Positions 24,184 through 34,979 of a DNA stretch of 35,621 nt are shown piece after piece. The notes beneath the pieces were generated by a model that was not told the DNA's origin, made no database searches, and saw nothing but the letters and a program-made list of their open reading frames with translations. A program made the translations under genes and the position numbers. This DNA is from BD1-7 clade bacterium (GTDB lineage Bacteria > Pseudomonadota > Gammaproteobacteria > Pseudomonadales > DT-91): the NCBI GenBank assembly GCA_902705835.1, contig CACSIN010000027.1, positions 51,349 through 86,969 of the forward strand, read 5' to 3'. Positions within the stretch are counted from its first letter, which is position 1; each line of letters starts with the position of its first letter.

Positions 24184-24891
24184 ATGATTCAGGTTGATGA
24201 TCTTTCGCACCAGGTCGTAACGGGTGATGAGCAATTACACATTCTCAGTGATATAAACCTTCAGATCAATGACGGTGAAACCGTTGCTATTACAGGCAGT
24301 TCAGGTTCCGGTAAAACGACGCTTTTGGGGATGTTGGCAGGTCTTGATGTACCATCAACCGGTAATATTCGTATCGATAGTCAATGTATCAGTGCAATGA
24401 CCGAAGACCAGCGGGCTGAATTTCGCGCTGCGCAAGTCGGCTTTGTATTCCAATCTTTTCATTTGCTGGCTGGTTTATCTGCACTGGATAACGTGATGTT
24501 GCCCTTGGAGTTAGCGGGTGTGGTTAACGCGCGTGGCGAAGCCGAAGCATTTCTTGAACAGGTGGGGTTGGGTCATCGCTTGCGCCACCACCCGACGCAG
24601 TTGTCTGGCGGAGAACAACAGCGTGTCGCTATTGCCCGTGCGTTTGCCTCTCGCCCCAAATACCTATTCGCCGATGAGCCGACGGGTAATCTGGATGCTG
24701 CGACCGGTGAAAAAATTATCGAGTTGCTGTTTGCGTTAAACCAATCCTCTCAGGCAACTCTGGTCATGGTGACGCACGAAGAACGACTCGCTGCGTTGTG
24801 CCAGCGTCATTTGGTTATCGAGCGAGGTCGTTTATCTGATGTTGGTGGTGGTCGTGATAAAAACCACGGTCAGGCCACTTCAGGGGGGTGA
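24184..24891 (+). CDS. ybbA: ABC transporter ATP-binding protein YbbA
   Basis: This 235-residue ABC ATPase is of the LolD/MacB type. Walker [10 protein letters not shown] lies at about 38-46, the Q-loop in FVFQSFHLL, the signature [15 protein letters not shown], Walker [14 protein letters not shown], and the switch histidine in VMVTHEE. It powers the FtsX-family permease encoded directly downstream. The exported cargo of YbbA-YbbP is not established, though its fixed partnership with tesA suggests a lipid-related job. The stop lies 17 nt before the preferred permease start. The C-terminal glycine-rich tail after the fold is not conserved. Confidence 0.95.
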   Translation: MIQVDDLSHQVVTGDEQLHILSDINLQINDGETVAITGSSGSGKTTLLGMLAGLDVPSTGNIRIDSQCISAMTEDQRAEFRAAQVGFVFQSFHLLAGLSALDNVMLPLELAGVVNARGEAEAFLEQVGLGHRLRHHPTQLSGGEQQRVAIARAFASRPKYLFADEPTGNLDAATGEKIIELLFALNQSSQATLVMVTHEERLAALCQRHLVIERGRLSDVGGGRDKNHGQATSGG

Positions 24892-24908
24892 GAAGGGTGA
24901 GAGGTGGT

Positions 24909-27500
24909 ATGTCTGCATCAGAAACAAAACTTGCGTTGAAACAGTTGGCGACAGATTGGCGTAGCAACAGGCTTCAGCTTTTAGTTATTGCGTTGATCTT
25001 ATCGGTAACGGTTGTTGCCGGGTTGAGTGCCTTTGTTTCTCGACTCGAGGTTATGTTGGTGGGGCAGAGCAGCCAATTTTTGGCCGCAGACCGTGTCCTG
25101 TCGGACCCTTATCCTGCAAGCCCGGAATTATTGGAAAAGGCGACTGAACTCGGTTTGCAGCAGGCTAGCCATTTATCTTTTCGTTCCATGCTTTATAAAG
25201 ATGACGAACCGGTACTTGTTAGTGTTAAGGCTGCGAGCGATCAGTATCCATTGATAGGGGAATTAACCTATCGAGAGGGTATCGATGGCCCTGAAATCAC
25301 CAGTCAACAAGGCCCCGAACTTGGCACAATATGGCTTGAACAACGCCTCTGGCAGCAGCTGAGGCTGAAGGTGGGTGACCCGGTTTATATTGGTGATGCA
25401 CTGTTACGGGTGAATCGTTTGTTAGTCGCTGAGCCTGATCGAGGTGCTGGATTTATTACGATGGGCAGCCGCGTTTTGATGCATCTCGATGATGTGCCCG
25501 CAACGAATGTTATTCAGCCGGGCTCACGATTAACCTATCGTTACCTGTTTGCCGGCGATACCAATGCGATTAGCGACTACGAAGATTGGTTGTTGCCGCA
25601 GCTGAGTGATAGTCAGCGATGGTTGGATCTTGAAAAGTCTCAGCCGACAGTAGCGACATCGCTTGAGCGGGCTAAGCGGTTTTTTCTGTTGGCGAGCAGT
25701 ATTGTGGTTGTGTTGGCGAGCATTGCTATTGCCATGGCGAGCAGCCGGTATGCACGGCAGCACATTAAACAGGTCGCTGTGCTTAAAACTCTGGGCATGA
25801 CGTCACAGCGTATTCAAAATTTGTATCTGACGATGTTGGTCTTCCTTTGGTTAGGAGTGACGGCAGTGGGTTCTTTGATGGCTTATGGATTGCAGGAAGT
25901 TGTTATCCGTTATGCTACAGCGTCGCTGGATGTGGCGATGCCAGCTATTTCGCTTCAGCCCTTTATTTTAGGCGGTGTGTGCGCGTTAATCAGCCTTGGG
26001 TGCTTTGCGCTTCCGCCGTTGATTACGTTGAAAAATATTCCTGCCGTTCGAATATTTCAGCTGGATGCAACGGCTGATATTCCCGTTGTTTGGCGTTCTC
26101 TAGCCGTTGCTGGGATTGGTCTGGTTGCACTGTTAATCATATATACACGCTCTCCGATTTTGTCTTTGCTCATGCTCGCAGGTCTTGTTTTGCTGGTATT
26201 TATTGTTGCGCTGCCGGTTCGATTTTTGCTTGGTTATCTGCTTGGCAAGGGGTTAAGAGCAGGTTCATTTTGGTCATTGGCGAAAGCGAACATTCAACGA
26301 CGCATGACCACTAACGTGGTTCAAGTAGCGGTATTTGCAACGGCATTGATGTTGTTAGTTACTTTGATCGGCGTACGAGATTCGCTTTTTACACAATGGC
26401 AAAATCAGTTGCCCGAAAAAACACCCAATCACTTCATTGTTAATCTTCAGAAACATGAATTAGCGATATTTGATGACTGGCTTGTGCAGCTTGGGCTGGA
26501 ATCTGAGCCTGTGGCTGTGTATCCAATGTTGCGTGGTCGCTTGATTGAAGTGAATGGAACGCCAGTAACAGACCGTGTGAGTAAAGAGGTATTCCAGCGC
26601 TCCGGTGCTAATCGAGAACTTAATCTGTCATGGTCGTCCCAATTGCCGGCCGACAACGCCATTGTTGAAGGCGAGTGGTTTGCTGACAGTGGACTCGTTG
26701 AGAGTGAAGCAGTTATTGAACGAGTTGAAGATGCTGAGATTATCGGAGATGTAATAAACACCGAAGATACCGCTACTAGGGTCGAGCCGATTCTGGGTGT
26801 TTCGGTAGAGTCTCAACTGGCTGAACGGCTGAATATCGTCATGGGTGACGAGCTGAGCTTTATGGTGACTGCAGAGCTGGTTAGTGCACGAGTCACCAGT
26901 ATTCGCGAAGTTGAATGGGACCGTATGCACCCCAATTTTTACATGATGTTTGCGCCTAGGGCGCTGGATCATATGGCACATACCTATATGACCAGTTTTT
27001 GGGTTCCGGATGATCGGAAAGCCGAGGTCAATCAGGTCATGACGATGATTCCTACTTCAGTGGTAATTGATGTAGCAGCGGTGATCCAGCAAATTCGCTC
27101 AATTGTTCATCATGTATCGCAGGCACTGCAGCTTGTGCTTGTATTCGTGATGGTTGGTGCATTGGTTGTGATGTGGGCCACTGTGCAGGCAGGGTTGGAT
27201 CTGCGTACCAAAGAAAACACCATTATTCGTGCCTTGGGAGGCAAGCGCGGTTTAATTATTGGCAGCTTACTGTGCGAATTTGCGCTGTTGGGTTTTATTG
27301 CCGGGCTGGTTGCTACGATTATGAGCGAATTGATACTGGTTGTTTTGCAAGCCTTTGTGTTTAAGCTGGATTTTGCTCTGCACCCTGAAATCTGGTGGAT
27401 TGCGCCGGTCATGGGGGTTGTTATGGTTGGGGCGGGTGGATATTTGAGCGCACGTCGTGTTGTCAGTACAACACCGATGGAGTTGCTACGCGAAGCTTGA
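24909..27500 (+). CDS. ybbP: FtsX-like ABC transporter permease YbbP
   Basis: The 863-residue permease has two FtsX/MacB-type membrane units. There is an N-terminal helix (about 20-45), a periplasmic domain, a helix cluster (about 250-470 in total), a second periplasmic domain (about 490-730) and three final helices (about 735-860). It pairs with YbbA. The second periplasmic domain carries an acidic stretch (about 595-627) that looks like an insertion compared with E. coli YbbP. GTG 24888 would overlap the ybbA stop as GTGA and add seven basic residues, but ATG 24909 has a better placed GAGAGG. Substrate unknown; a lipid or lipoprotein is suggested by the neighbourhood. Confidence 0.93.
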   Translation: MSASETKLALKQLATDWRSNRLQLLVIALILSVTVVAGLSAFVSRLEVMLVGQSSQFLAADRVLSDPYPASPELLEKATELGLQQASHLSFRSMLYKDDEPVLVSVKAASDQYPLIGELTYREGIDGPEITSQQGPELGTIWLEQRLWQQLRLKVGDPVYIGDALLRVNRLLVAEPDRGAGFITMGSRVLMHLDDVPATNVIQPGSRLTYRYLFAGDTNAISDYEDWLLPQLSDSQRWLDLEKSQPTVATSLERAKRFFLLASSIVVVLASIAIAMASSRYARQHIKQVAVLKTLGMTSQRIQNLYLTMLVFLWLGVTAVGSLMAYGLQEVVIRYATASLDVAMPAISLQPFILGGVCALISLGCFALPPLITLKNIPAVRIFQLDATADIPVVWRSLAVAGIGLVALLIIYTRSPILSLLMLAGLVLLVFIVALPVRFLLGYLLGKGLRAGSFWSLAKANIQRRMTTNVVQVAVFATALMLLVTLIGVRDSLFTQWQNQLPEKTPNHFIVNLQKHELAIFDDWLVQLGLESEPVAVYPMLRGRLIEVNGTPVTDRVSKEVFQRSGANRELNLSWSSQLPADNAIVEGEWFADSGLVESEAVIERVEDAEIIGDVINTEDTATRVEPILGVSVESQLAERLNIVMGDELSFMVTAELVSARVTSIREVEWDRMHPNFYMMFAPRALDHMAHTYMTSFWVPDDRKAEVNQVMTMIPTSVVIDVAAVIQQIRSIVHHVSQALQLVLVFVMVGALVVMWATVQAGLDLRTKENTIIRALGGKRGLIIGSLLCEFALLGFIAGLVATIMSELILVVLQAFVFKLDFALHPEIWWIAPVMGVVMVGAGGYLSARRVVSTTPMELLREA

Positions 27501-27603
27501 TTATTTTATCGACTCGCAATGTTCACTAGCCGCTTCTCGTGAGCTTGGGTAAGTGAATGAGCTTTCGTTGTTACACACGTGTTTTTACGACATCGGAGAA
27601 ATG

Positions 27604-28398
27604 ATGGATCTTCAAATAGCGGGTAAAACCTTTCTTGTAGCCGGTGCGAGTAAAGGCTTGGGATTTGCCATTGCCGAGCGTTTAGTGCGTGAAGGGGCGA
27701 ATGTTGCCATTAGCGGTAGTGATGCCGCTCGGATTGAGGCTGCCGGTGAAAAACTTACTGCCGTGGCGCAGACACCAGAGGCAGTTTATGCCGCTGTTTG
27801 TGATGTTCGCCTTGCGCAAGATGTTACTCGTTGGGTGACCACTGTTGAAAATCGTTATGGAGTAATTGACGGGCTTGTTGTGAATGCCGGAGGGCCACTG
27901 GCAGGACGCTTTGACGATTTCAGTGATGAAGATTGGTTGGCCGCCTTCAACTTAACGTTGATGTCCGCCATTCGTTTGATTCGGGCTGCATTGCCAGCAC
28001 TACGAGCGTCAAAAGGGTCGATTGTGACGTTAACCTCCTCGTCGGTGAAGGAGCCTATCGATTTCCTGTTATTATCGAATGTCATGCGTTCAGGCGTAAC
28101 GAGCTTGGCAAAATCGTTGTCAAAAACAGAAGCAAAGCATGGGGTGCGATTCAATAACCTCGTGCCAGGATTGATAGCGACAGATCGCATGAAGCACTTG
28201 GATGAAGTTCAGGCGCAAGCACATGGCCGAAGTATTGAGGCGCAGCATCAGGCAACAGCATCACAGATTCCCCTTGGCCGATACGGTGATCCGGCGGAGT
28301 TTGCTGACGCTGCAGCTTTTCTTCTTTCTGGATGCGCAAGCTATATCACCGGTGCAACCCTAGTGGCTGATGGTGGGACGATGAAAACCCTGTTTTAA
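27604..28398 (+). CDS. Short-chain dehydrogenase/reductase-like protein lacking the catalytic Tyr/Lys
   Basis: This 264-residue Rossmann-fold protein has the nucleotide-binding motif GASKGLG (14-20), the NAGG motif at 94-97 and the SDR serine region LTSSS (143-147). It ends ITGATLVADGGTMKTLF, as FabG-like proteins do. The YxxxK catalytic pair is not conserved: the aligned segment reads SNVMR (158-162), so Tyr is Ser158 and Lys is Arg162. A BKR-like subgroup of SDRs without the catalytic tetrad is known, so this may be a divergent enzyme or a binding protein. ATG 27604 has a GGAG with 5-nt spacing; ATG 27601 is too close and GTG 27553 is unlikely. It follows ybbP by 103 nt with no terminator between, so co-transcription is possible. 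Confidence 0.9.
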   Translation: MDLQIAGKTFLVAGASKGLGFAIAERLVREGANVAISGSDAARIEAAGEKLTAVAQTPEAVYAAVCDVRLAQDVTRWVTTVENRYGVIDGLVVNAGGPLAGRFDDFSDEDWLAAFNLTLMSAIRLIRAALPALRASKGSIVTLTSSSVKEPIDFLLLSNVMRSGVTSLAKSLSKTEAKHGVRFNNLVPGLIATDRMKHLDEVQAQAHGRSIEAQHQATASQIPLGRYGDPAEFADAAAFLLSGCASYITGATLVADGGTMKTLF

Positions 28399-28629
28399 TC
28401 AAGTAACTGTTAGTGGTCTCTGGTCGTAAATTGGTGAAATTTCCGTGTCAACGGCTGCGAAATATCATCCTCTGGGGAAAGTTAGGTTACAATGTCGAAG
28501 CTAACTATTTTAGGCATTGTAATCATTGGTTATTTACGTGACATTGTTTCAAGATTATAACGATACACATTGTTCGCGTTTGCAGGGCTTGCGAATGCAT
28601 AGCACGCACAAGGAAATTCAGGAGTACGT
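28399..28629. other. Leader region of the GAF hybrid kinase gene
   Basis: These 231 nt have no ORF. TTACAATG (28487-28494) can pair with CATTGTAA (28515-28522). A competing GTTAG/CTAAC pair lies at 28481-28505. Neither has a T run. The promoter was not identified. Confidence 0.4.
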
Positions 28630-31600
28630 GTGTTAAGTCGCCTTTCTATTCGATATAAAATTGGCTTTATTGCGCTGATTGGTTTTATCGGTTTTGTAGT
28701 TTACCAAGCTGCAAGCTATCGCATGTCCATCAGTATTCGTGATCAGCTACAACAGATACGCACTGACGACTTTGCTATTCTGAAGTTCTCCAATGACATC
28801 CAGGTTAATTTTTCCGAACTCGACAAGCTGTACCAGTCATCGCTTGCGGAAGCAGATATGGATCTGCTGATTGAAGCAGACGGTCGTGCCCGACGTATGA
28901 AGCTGGATTTCGAAACGCTACGACAAACTTATAATATTGAAGACCTATTATTTCACGAACTCTATAGTCTTTTTAATAGTTATATCGACAAAACCTCCAG
29001 CCATACTGTTGCCGTTTTAGGGAATGCCGTTGACTACGAGCGCACGCTTGAGGGGTATGCGCAAATAGGGCTTTTACGGGAGCGCTATGAAGATGCTCAA
29101 AGTCGATATCTTGAGGATCGATACCGAGCATTTGAAAATCAGCTCAACAAGATTGAAGCAGAAGAAGCCTACATGGTTCAGTTTGGTTTGGTTCTCGGTG
29201 CCATACTGACGCTGGTTCTTGGTGTGTTCTCCATCCTTATTATTCGTAATCTCATCAGTGCATTTGGCAATGCTGTGAATGTGGCGGAACAAATTGCCAG
29301 TGGTAATCTGACTCAGCAAATTCAAACTGTTGCGCAAGATGAAACAGGTCAGCTAATGCGGTCGTTGCATGCAATGCGCGATGCATTAACAACGCAAAGT
29401 GAAGATAACCAACAGCGCGAAAGTGTGCAGGATTTTCTGGGCGGGTTGAATGAAACCATGCGTGGTGACAAAACCTTGGACCAGTTAACACATGGTGTTC
29501 TTGAATACTTGTGTCGCCATTTTTACGCGCAAATAGGCGCATTCTATTTGCTCGATAGCAATCATCTCGAAATGGTAGCCAGTTATGCCTATCGCATTGA
29601 TGATACACACCAAACCTGTTTTGACATTCGCGATACCCTTGTTGGGCAGGTCGCGGTTGAAAAAAAGCCCCGGATTATCGACGATGTACCCGACGAATAC
29701 GTGCAAATCAGCTCTGGTCTCGGGCAAGCTCGTCCACGTACGTTAATGCTGGTTCCCATCCTTTTTGAGGGCGGGTTAAAAGGCCTGATAGAGATCGCTG
29801 CGTTCAGACGTTTTTCAGAAGACGATCTCTATTTGATGCGTCGTTGTAATGACGCCATCGCAATCTCGGTTAACTCAGCTCAGTCAAGGCTCAAGGTTTC
29901 GCTGATGTTGAAGCAAACCCAAGAGCAAGCCAGAGAATTACAAAACCAGCGAGAAAAGCTCGGAGACATTAACCGCAAGCTGGAAGAGCGAACGAAGGAG
30001 CTGGATATGCAAAATAGCCAGTTGGAGGATTCACGTGGTGAGCTGCTAGAAAAATCTCAAGCGCTTGAGCTCAGTGGTAAATACAAGTCACAGTTCCTGT
30101 CGACCATGTCTCATGAATTACGCACGCCGTTGAATAGCATTTTGATTTTGTCTGAATCATTAAAAGACAATAGTCATTCGAATTTGGGTTCTGACGAGGT
30201 ACAACACGCTGAGGTTATTTATACCGCAGGTACCGAATTGCTGACCCTCATTAACGATATTCTTGACCTCAGTAAAGTGGAAGAGGGCAAAATGGATATT
30301 GTTCTTGAGCCTGTGCGGATTCGCCAATTGGCACAATCGCTGGTTCCCGGCGCCGAAATCATTGCGAGAAACAAAGGCCTCGAGTATCAAGTTGATGTTG
30401 CACCCAATGTGCCTGAAACCATTTTTACCGATTCGCAGCGTGTTAAACAGATTGTTCGGAACTTTATTTCCAACGCAATTAAGTTCACCAACGTGGGCGG
30501 TGTGTACGTCGGCTTCGCTATGCCAGATGACGAAACGCGTTTTCGTTCAAAATCGCTGTCTTTGGATAACAGCTTTATGGTGACTGTTAGGGATACCGGG
30601 ATAGGCATTAGTCGGAATGTTCAAGAGCGTGTTTTCAATGCGTTTGAGCAAGCGGATGGCACTACAAGTCGTCGTCATGGCGGCACAGGGTTGGGGCTAA
30701 CAATCTCTAAAGAGCTTGCAATATTGCTCGGTGGTGAGATTCAGCTGCATTCAGACGGTGAAAATCAAGGCGCGACATTTACGCTTCTGGTGCCTCTGGA
30801 TGCGAGGGAGAGTGTGCCGAAGGCTTTAATTGCCAATGTAGCACCCGCAGAAAATCTGCCCGCCGTAACCATCGACTCGCCAACGGTTCGAGCCCTATTA
30901 ATTGAGGATAACCCGGTATTTCATCAAGTCTTTAAGACGGTCTTTAAAAAAGCCGGTTTTGAGCTGGCTGTTGCCGAAGACGGTGCGAGAGCTTTGGCAT
31001 TGTTGCAGGAGCGAGAGTTTGATGTGCTTATTGTGGATCTCAACTTGCCAGATTATTCCGGTACCCGATTACTGTCTTTGATTCGTCGGTCTAGCGGTTA
31101 TGACAAGACTCCCTTATTTGTGTTTACCGCACAGGATCTTGAGGGTAGTGAGTTGGAAGATGTCATGATGTATACCAATGAGATTATTCCTAAGAGCCCT
31201 ACATCGGTTACGCGTGTCGTGGATGTTATTGAGCAGATCCGGGTAACTGCACCGACGCTAGCGACCCCAGCGGAATATTTAAGCGTGCTCGATGGCTGTA
31301 AAATATTACTGGTCGACGATGACGAACGTAATTTATATTCGATCTCGGCAGCATTGCAGCGCTATGGATGTGAGCTTGTTCTGGCTGGTAGCGGCGTCGA
31401 CGCAATAGAGAAATTGCAAAAAATCCCTGATATTCAGATCATGCTTCTCGACATTATGATGCCAAACATGGACGGTTATGAGGTATTGGAGAAGGTTCGT
31501 CGTGGTCTTAAAAACACGGCGTTACCCATCGTTGCCTTAACTGCCAAGGCGATGGTCGGCGATCGGGAGAAGTGCCTGAAGGCCGGAGCAACCGGCTATT

Positions 31601-31680
31601 TGTCGAAGCCTGTTGATACCCAAGAGCTATTGCAGTGCATCGCCCAGCACCTTGCAGAGGCCGAAATATCGATTGCATGA
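28630..31680 (+). CDS. Hybrid sensor histidine kinase: HAMP-GAF-HisKA-HATPase-two receivers
   Basis: This 1016-residue protein has TM1 (about 11-28), a helical periplasmic domain (about 30-180), TM2 (about 183-204), HAMP (about 205-258), GAF (about 282-417) and a coiled coil (about 425-485). HisKA follows with His495 in MSHELRTP, then HATPase with Asn615 and motifs DTGIGI and GGTGLGL. Two receivers complete it, with phospho-acceptors Asp803 (IVDLNLPD) and Asp941 (LLDIMMPN). It would sense a periplasmic signal plus a cytoplasmic GAF ligand and pass phosphate onward, but no HPt domain or output regulator is seen here. The GTG start is well supported by AGGAG 5 nt upstream. The nearest downstream gene, an AarF-type protein, is 176 nt away. 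Confidence 0.95.
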   Translation: MLSRLSIRYKIGFIALIGFIGFVVYQAASYRMSISIRDQLQQIRTDDFAILKFSNDIQVNFSELDKLYQSSLAEADMDLLIEADGRARRMKLDFETLRQTYNIEDLLFHELYSLFNSYIDKTSSHTVAVLGNAVDYERTLEGYAQIGLLRERYEDAQSRYLEDRYRAFENQLNKIEAEEAYMVQFGLVLGAILTLVLGVFSILIIRNLISAFGNAVNVAEQIASGNLTQQIQTVAQDETGQLMRSLHAMRDALTTQSEDNQQRESVQDFLGGLNETMRGDKTLDQLTHGVLEYLCRHFYAQIGAFYLLDSNHLEMVASYAYRIDDTHQTCFDIRDTLVGQVAVEKKPRIIDDVPDEYVQISSGLGQARPRTLMLVPILFEGGLKGLIEIAAFRRFSEDDLYLMRRCNDAIAISVNSAQSRLKVSLMLKQTQEQARELQNQREKLGDINRKLEERTKELDMQNSQLEDSRGELLEKSQALELSGKYKSQFLSTMSHELRTPLNSILILSESLKDNSHSNLGSDEVQHAEVIYTAGTELLTLINDILDLSKVEEGKMDIVLEPVRIRQLAQSLVPGAEIIARNKGLEYQVDVAPNVPETIFTDSQRVKQIVRNFISNAIKFTNVGGVYVGFAMPDDETRFRSKSLSLDNSFMVTVRDTGIGISRNVQERVFNAFEQADGTTSRRHGGTGLGLTISKELAILLGGEIQLHSDGENQGATFTLLVPLDARESVPKALIANVAPAENLPAVTIDSPTVRALLIEDNPVFHQVFKTVFKKAGFELAVAEDGARALALLQEREFDVLIVDLNLPDYSGTRLLSLIRRSSGYDKTPLFVFTAQDLEGSELEDVMMYTNEIIPKSPTSVTRVVDVIEQIRVTAPTLATPAEYLSVLDGCKILLVDDDERNLYSISAALQRYGCELVLAGSGVDAIEKLQKIPDIQIMLLDIMMPNMDGYEVLEKVRRGLKNTALPIVALTAKAMVGDREKCLKAGATGYLSKPVDTQELLQCIAQHLAEAEISIA

Positions 31681-31856
31681 GGGTGAAAAACGATTTCCTC
31701 ACTTGCAATCCGCTGACTTTTCAGAAAAATGACAGGTTCGATTCCCGAATTCAAACCGGATAGTCGGGCACTCAACAGGGCGCGACCGATATGGCTGAGG
31801 ATGCCTGACGTCGGATAGCTGCCACCCCATTTCGATATTCCCATTGGATTTTTGAC

Positions 31857-33137
31857 ATGCTTCAGGAAGTGATTACCACGATGCGATCGGCCAAACGGAT
31901 TGGCCAAACCAGTCTTGCGGTCAACAAGCTGGCTTTTCGTTGGCTCCGTAACCAGCGAACTCACCGTGAAACCTTACCCATCATGCTGCGTGATACCATG
32001 CAGGATTTGGGGTCTACCTACATCAAATTAGGGCAGCTGGTTGCCAGCTCTCCGACGTTATTTCCTGATGAATATGTCGAAGCGTTTCAATTTTGTCTCG
32101 ATCAAACGCGCACGTTGCCGTTTGAAGAGCTGGAGCCTTTGCTTGAAGAAGAGCTGGGGACACGTCTCAAAACCCGTTTTAAGAAGATTGAACGTACGCC
32201 GTTAGCATCCGCCTCGATTGCTCAGGTTCATGCGGCAGAGTTGATCAATGGCGATAAAGTTGTCATCAAGATCCAGAAGCCAGGTGTAAGAGAGATTCTC
32301 GAGACAGATTTTCAATTTTTGTATTTCGCTACCCAATTGCTTGAGATGCTGAACACTAAGGCATGGAAATCTTCCATGCTGGATATCGTTCAAGAGATAC
32401 GTAACGGCATGTTGGAAGAATGTGATTTCTATCAAGAAGCCGATAATATCGAGGAATTCGATCGATTCCTCAAAGGCAATCATATTGAACATGTTGCTGT
32501 TCCGGCAGTGTATCGTGATCTGTCGACCGAAAAAATATTGGTGATGGAGCGTTTTTATGGCGTGCCGTTGACGGATGTTGATGGCATAAGAGCGATAACC
32601 ACGGATCCCGAAGTCGCATTGGTCAAAGCACTGGATACTTGGTTTATGAGTCTCAAGCAGTGTCAGATTTATCACGCTGATTTGCACGCCGGTAACTGCA
32701 TGATGCTCAACGATGGGCGTGTTGGCTTTATCGATTTTGGTATTGTCGGTCGTTTGTCAGAGTGCACATGGGAAGGCTTGATGTCGTTTGCCGTTTGTAT
32801 TCCCGCGGAAGACTTCGATGGGGTCGCTCTCGCGTTAACCAAGATCGGTGCAACTCGCAAGGAAGTTGACCTGAAGCTGTTTGCTGAAGATTTACGCAAG
32901 CTGTGGAGCCAACTGTCGAGCGATGATTTGCTGGATAATGAAGACCCTGATAGCTTCTGGCGCCAGGTTACTGTGAGCTTTTCGAGTATCAGTAGTCGAC
33001 ACGGAATCCGCTTCCCACGCGAATTTACGTTACTGGTTAAACAGTTCCTTTATTTCGACCGTTACATCCGGTTACTGGCACCGGAAGTTGAGATGTTTGA
33101 TACAGAACGCATGGATATCATTGGCTTGGGCGTATAG
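31857..33137 (+). CDS. ABC1/AarF (UbiB-family) atypical kinase-like protein
   Basis: This 426-residue member of the ABC1 kinase-like family has the KxGQ motif in YIKLGQLVASSP, the alanine-rich loop ASASIAQVH and the VVIKIQKPGV lysine strand. The HADLHAGN catalytic loop (usually DPHPGN-like in UbiB) and the DFG metal motif in GFIDFGIVG are also present. Family members support ubiquinone synthesis as atypical ATPases/kinases. However, this one lacks the C-terminal membrane helices of true UbiB and is not next to ubiE/ubiJ, so it is probably a paralogue with unknown substrate. ATG 31857 has only a weak ribosome-binding site. A small acidic-protein gene follows closely. Confidence 0.92.
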   Translation: MLQEVITTMRSAKRIGQTSLAVNKLAFRWLRNQRTHRETLPIMLRDTMQDLGSTYIKLGQLVASSPTLFPDEYVEAFQFCLDQTRTLPFEELEPLLEEELGTRLKTRFKKIERTPLASASIAQVHAAELINGDKVVIKIQKPGVREILETDFQFLYFATQLLEMLNTKAWKSSMLDIVQEIRNGMLEECDFYQEADNIEEFDRFLKGNHIEHVAVPAVYRDLSTEKILVMERFYGVPLTDVDGIRAITTDPEVALVKALDTWFMSLKQCQIYHADLHAGNCMMLNDGRVGFIDFGIVGRLSECTWEGLMSFAVCIPAEDFDGVALALTKIGATRKEVDLKLFAEDLRKLWSQLSSDDLLDNEDPDSFWRQVTVSFSSISSRHGIRFPREFTLLVKQFLYFDRYIRLLAPEVEMFDTERMDIIGLGV

Positions 33138-33198
33138 AATGGATCTCTTTGCCGTGTAAAAACGGCTGATGTTCAATCGGCAATATAGGTACTGTCCC

Positions 33199-33453
33199 GT
33201 GAATGAGACCGCACTGTTGGAAATAATTGAGTTGGCTGATGGCGACGTTGCGCTAAAACCCGTCGAATCTGAAGCCTCTGATTCCGATGCGCTGGTAACT
33301 ATTCGTTTCTCCGATGAGTCGCTGGATATGTTGGGCGACGTTAAGATGCTGGTCGCTAGAGCAATGTTGGAAGCCGGTATCAATGCGTTTGCTGAAGTGA
33401 ACACTGCTGAAACACACGTTGAGCATGAAGAGAAGCCGGTACAGCTTCACTAA
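33199..33453 (+). CDS. Small acidic conserved protein, function unknown
   Basis: The 84-residue cytoplasmic protein begins NETALLEIIELADGDVALK, has a middle RFSDESLDMLGD and a helix VKMLVARAMLEAGINAF. I recall similar small proteins with LLEIVELxDGD starts in pseudomonads, none with a known function. GTG 33199 fits that N-terminus and has an AGGT 8 nt upstream; ATG 33169 would add ten unconserved residues. It lies 61 nt after the AarF-type gene without a terminator between, so the two are probably co-transcribed. A bidirectional terminator follows. Confidence 0.75.
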   Translation: MNETALLEIIELADGDVALKPVESEASDSDALVTIRFSDESLDMLGDVKMLVARAMLEAGINAFAEVNTAETHVEHEEKPVQLH

Positions 33454-33593
33454 GATTTGTGCGGAAGTCGTTGTAATGTCTTCATAGCTATCTTATTGAG
33501 AGATCAAATGCCCGTCAGTACAACTCGGCATCGCTACTCGAAAAGAGAAGATCATACAGACTGATAACATATACTGATTTCTACCGTATTATC

Positions 33594-33621
33594 AAAAAAG
33601 GCGCTTATTAGCGCCTTTTTT
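33594..33621. terminator. Bidirectional intrinsic terminator
   Basis: AAAAAAGGCGCT pairs with AGCGCCTTTTTT around a TATT loop. It is flanked by A and T runs, so it can stop transcription from both the small acidic-protein gene (plus strand) and dapE (minus strand). Confidence 0.93.
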
Positions 33622-33672
33622 GTGTCTGTTCATCTGCCTGTCATTCATTGGTCGACGGCAAGGGCGTTCGGC

Positions 33673-34875
<1,203 letters not shown>

Positions 34876-34940
34876 TCATTATGTGATGGGGTTTTGACGG
34901 GCGCTCAACGGTGTGCTGAGGCCCGGTCGTCAGTGATACT

Positions 34941-34969
34941 GTAGGCTTGAAACTGTTGTTCAAGCTTAC
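34941..34969 (-). repeat. Hairpin between dapD and dapE
   Basis: GTAGGCTTGAA (34941-34951) pairs with TTCAAGCTTAC (34959-34969), 11 bp with one G-U, 7-nt loop. In the direction of dapD-dapE transcription no T run follows. It may be a weak terminator, an RNA-stability element or a processing site rather than an intrinsic terminator. Confidence 0.6.
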
Positions 34970-34979
34970 GCTACTGACA

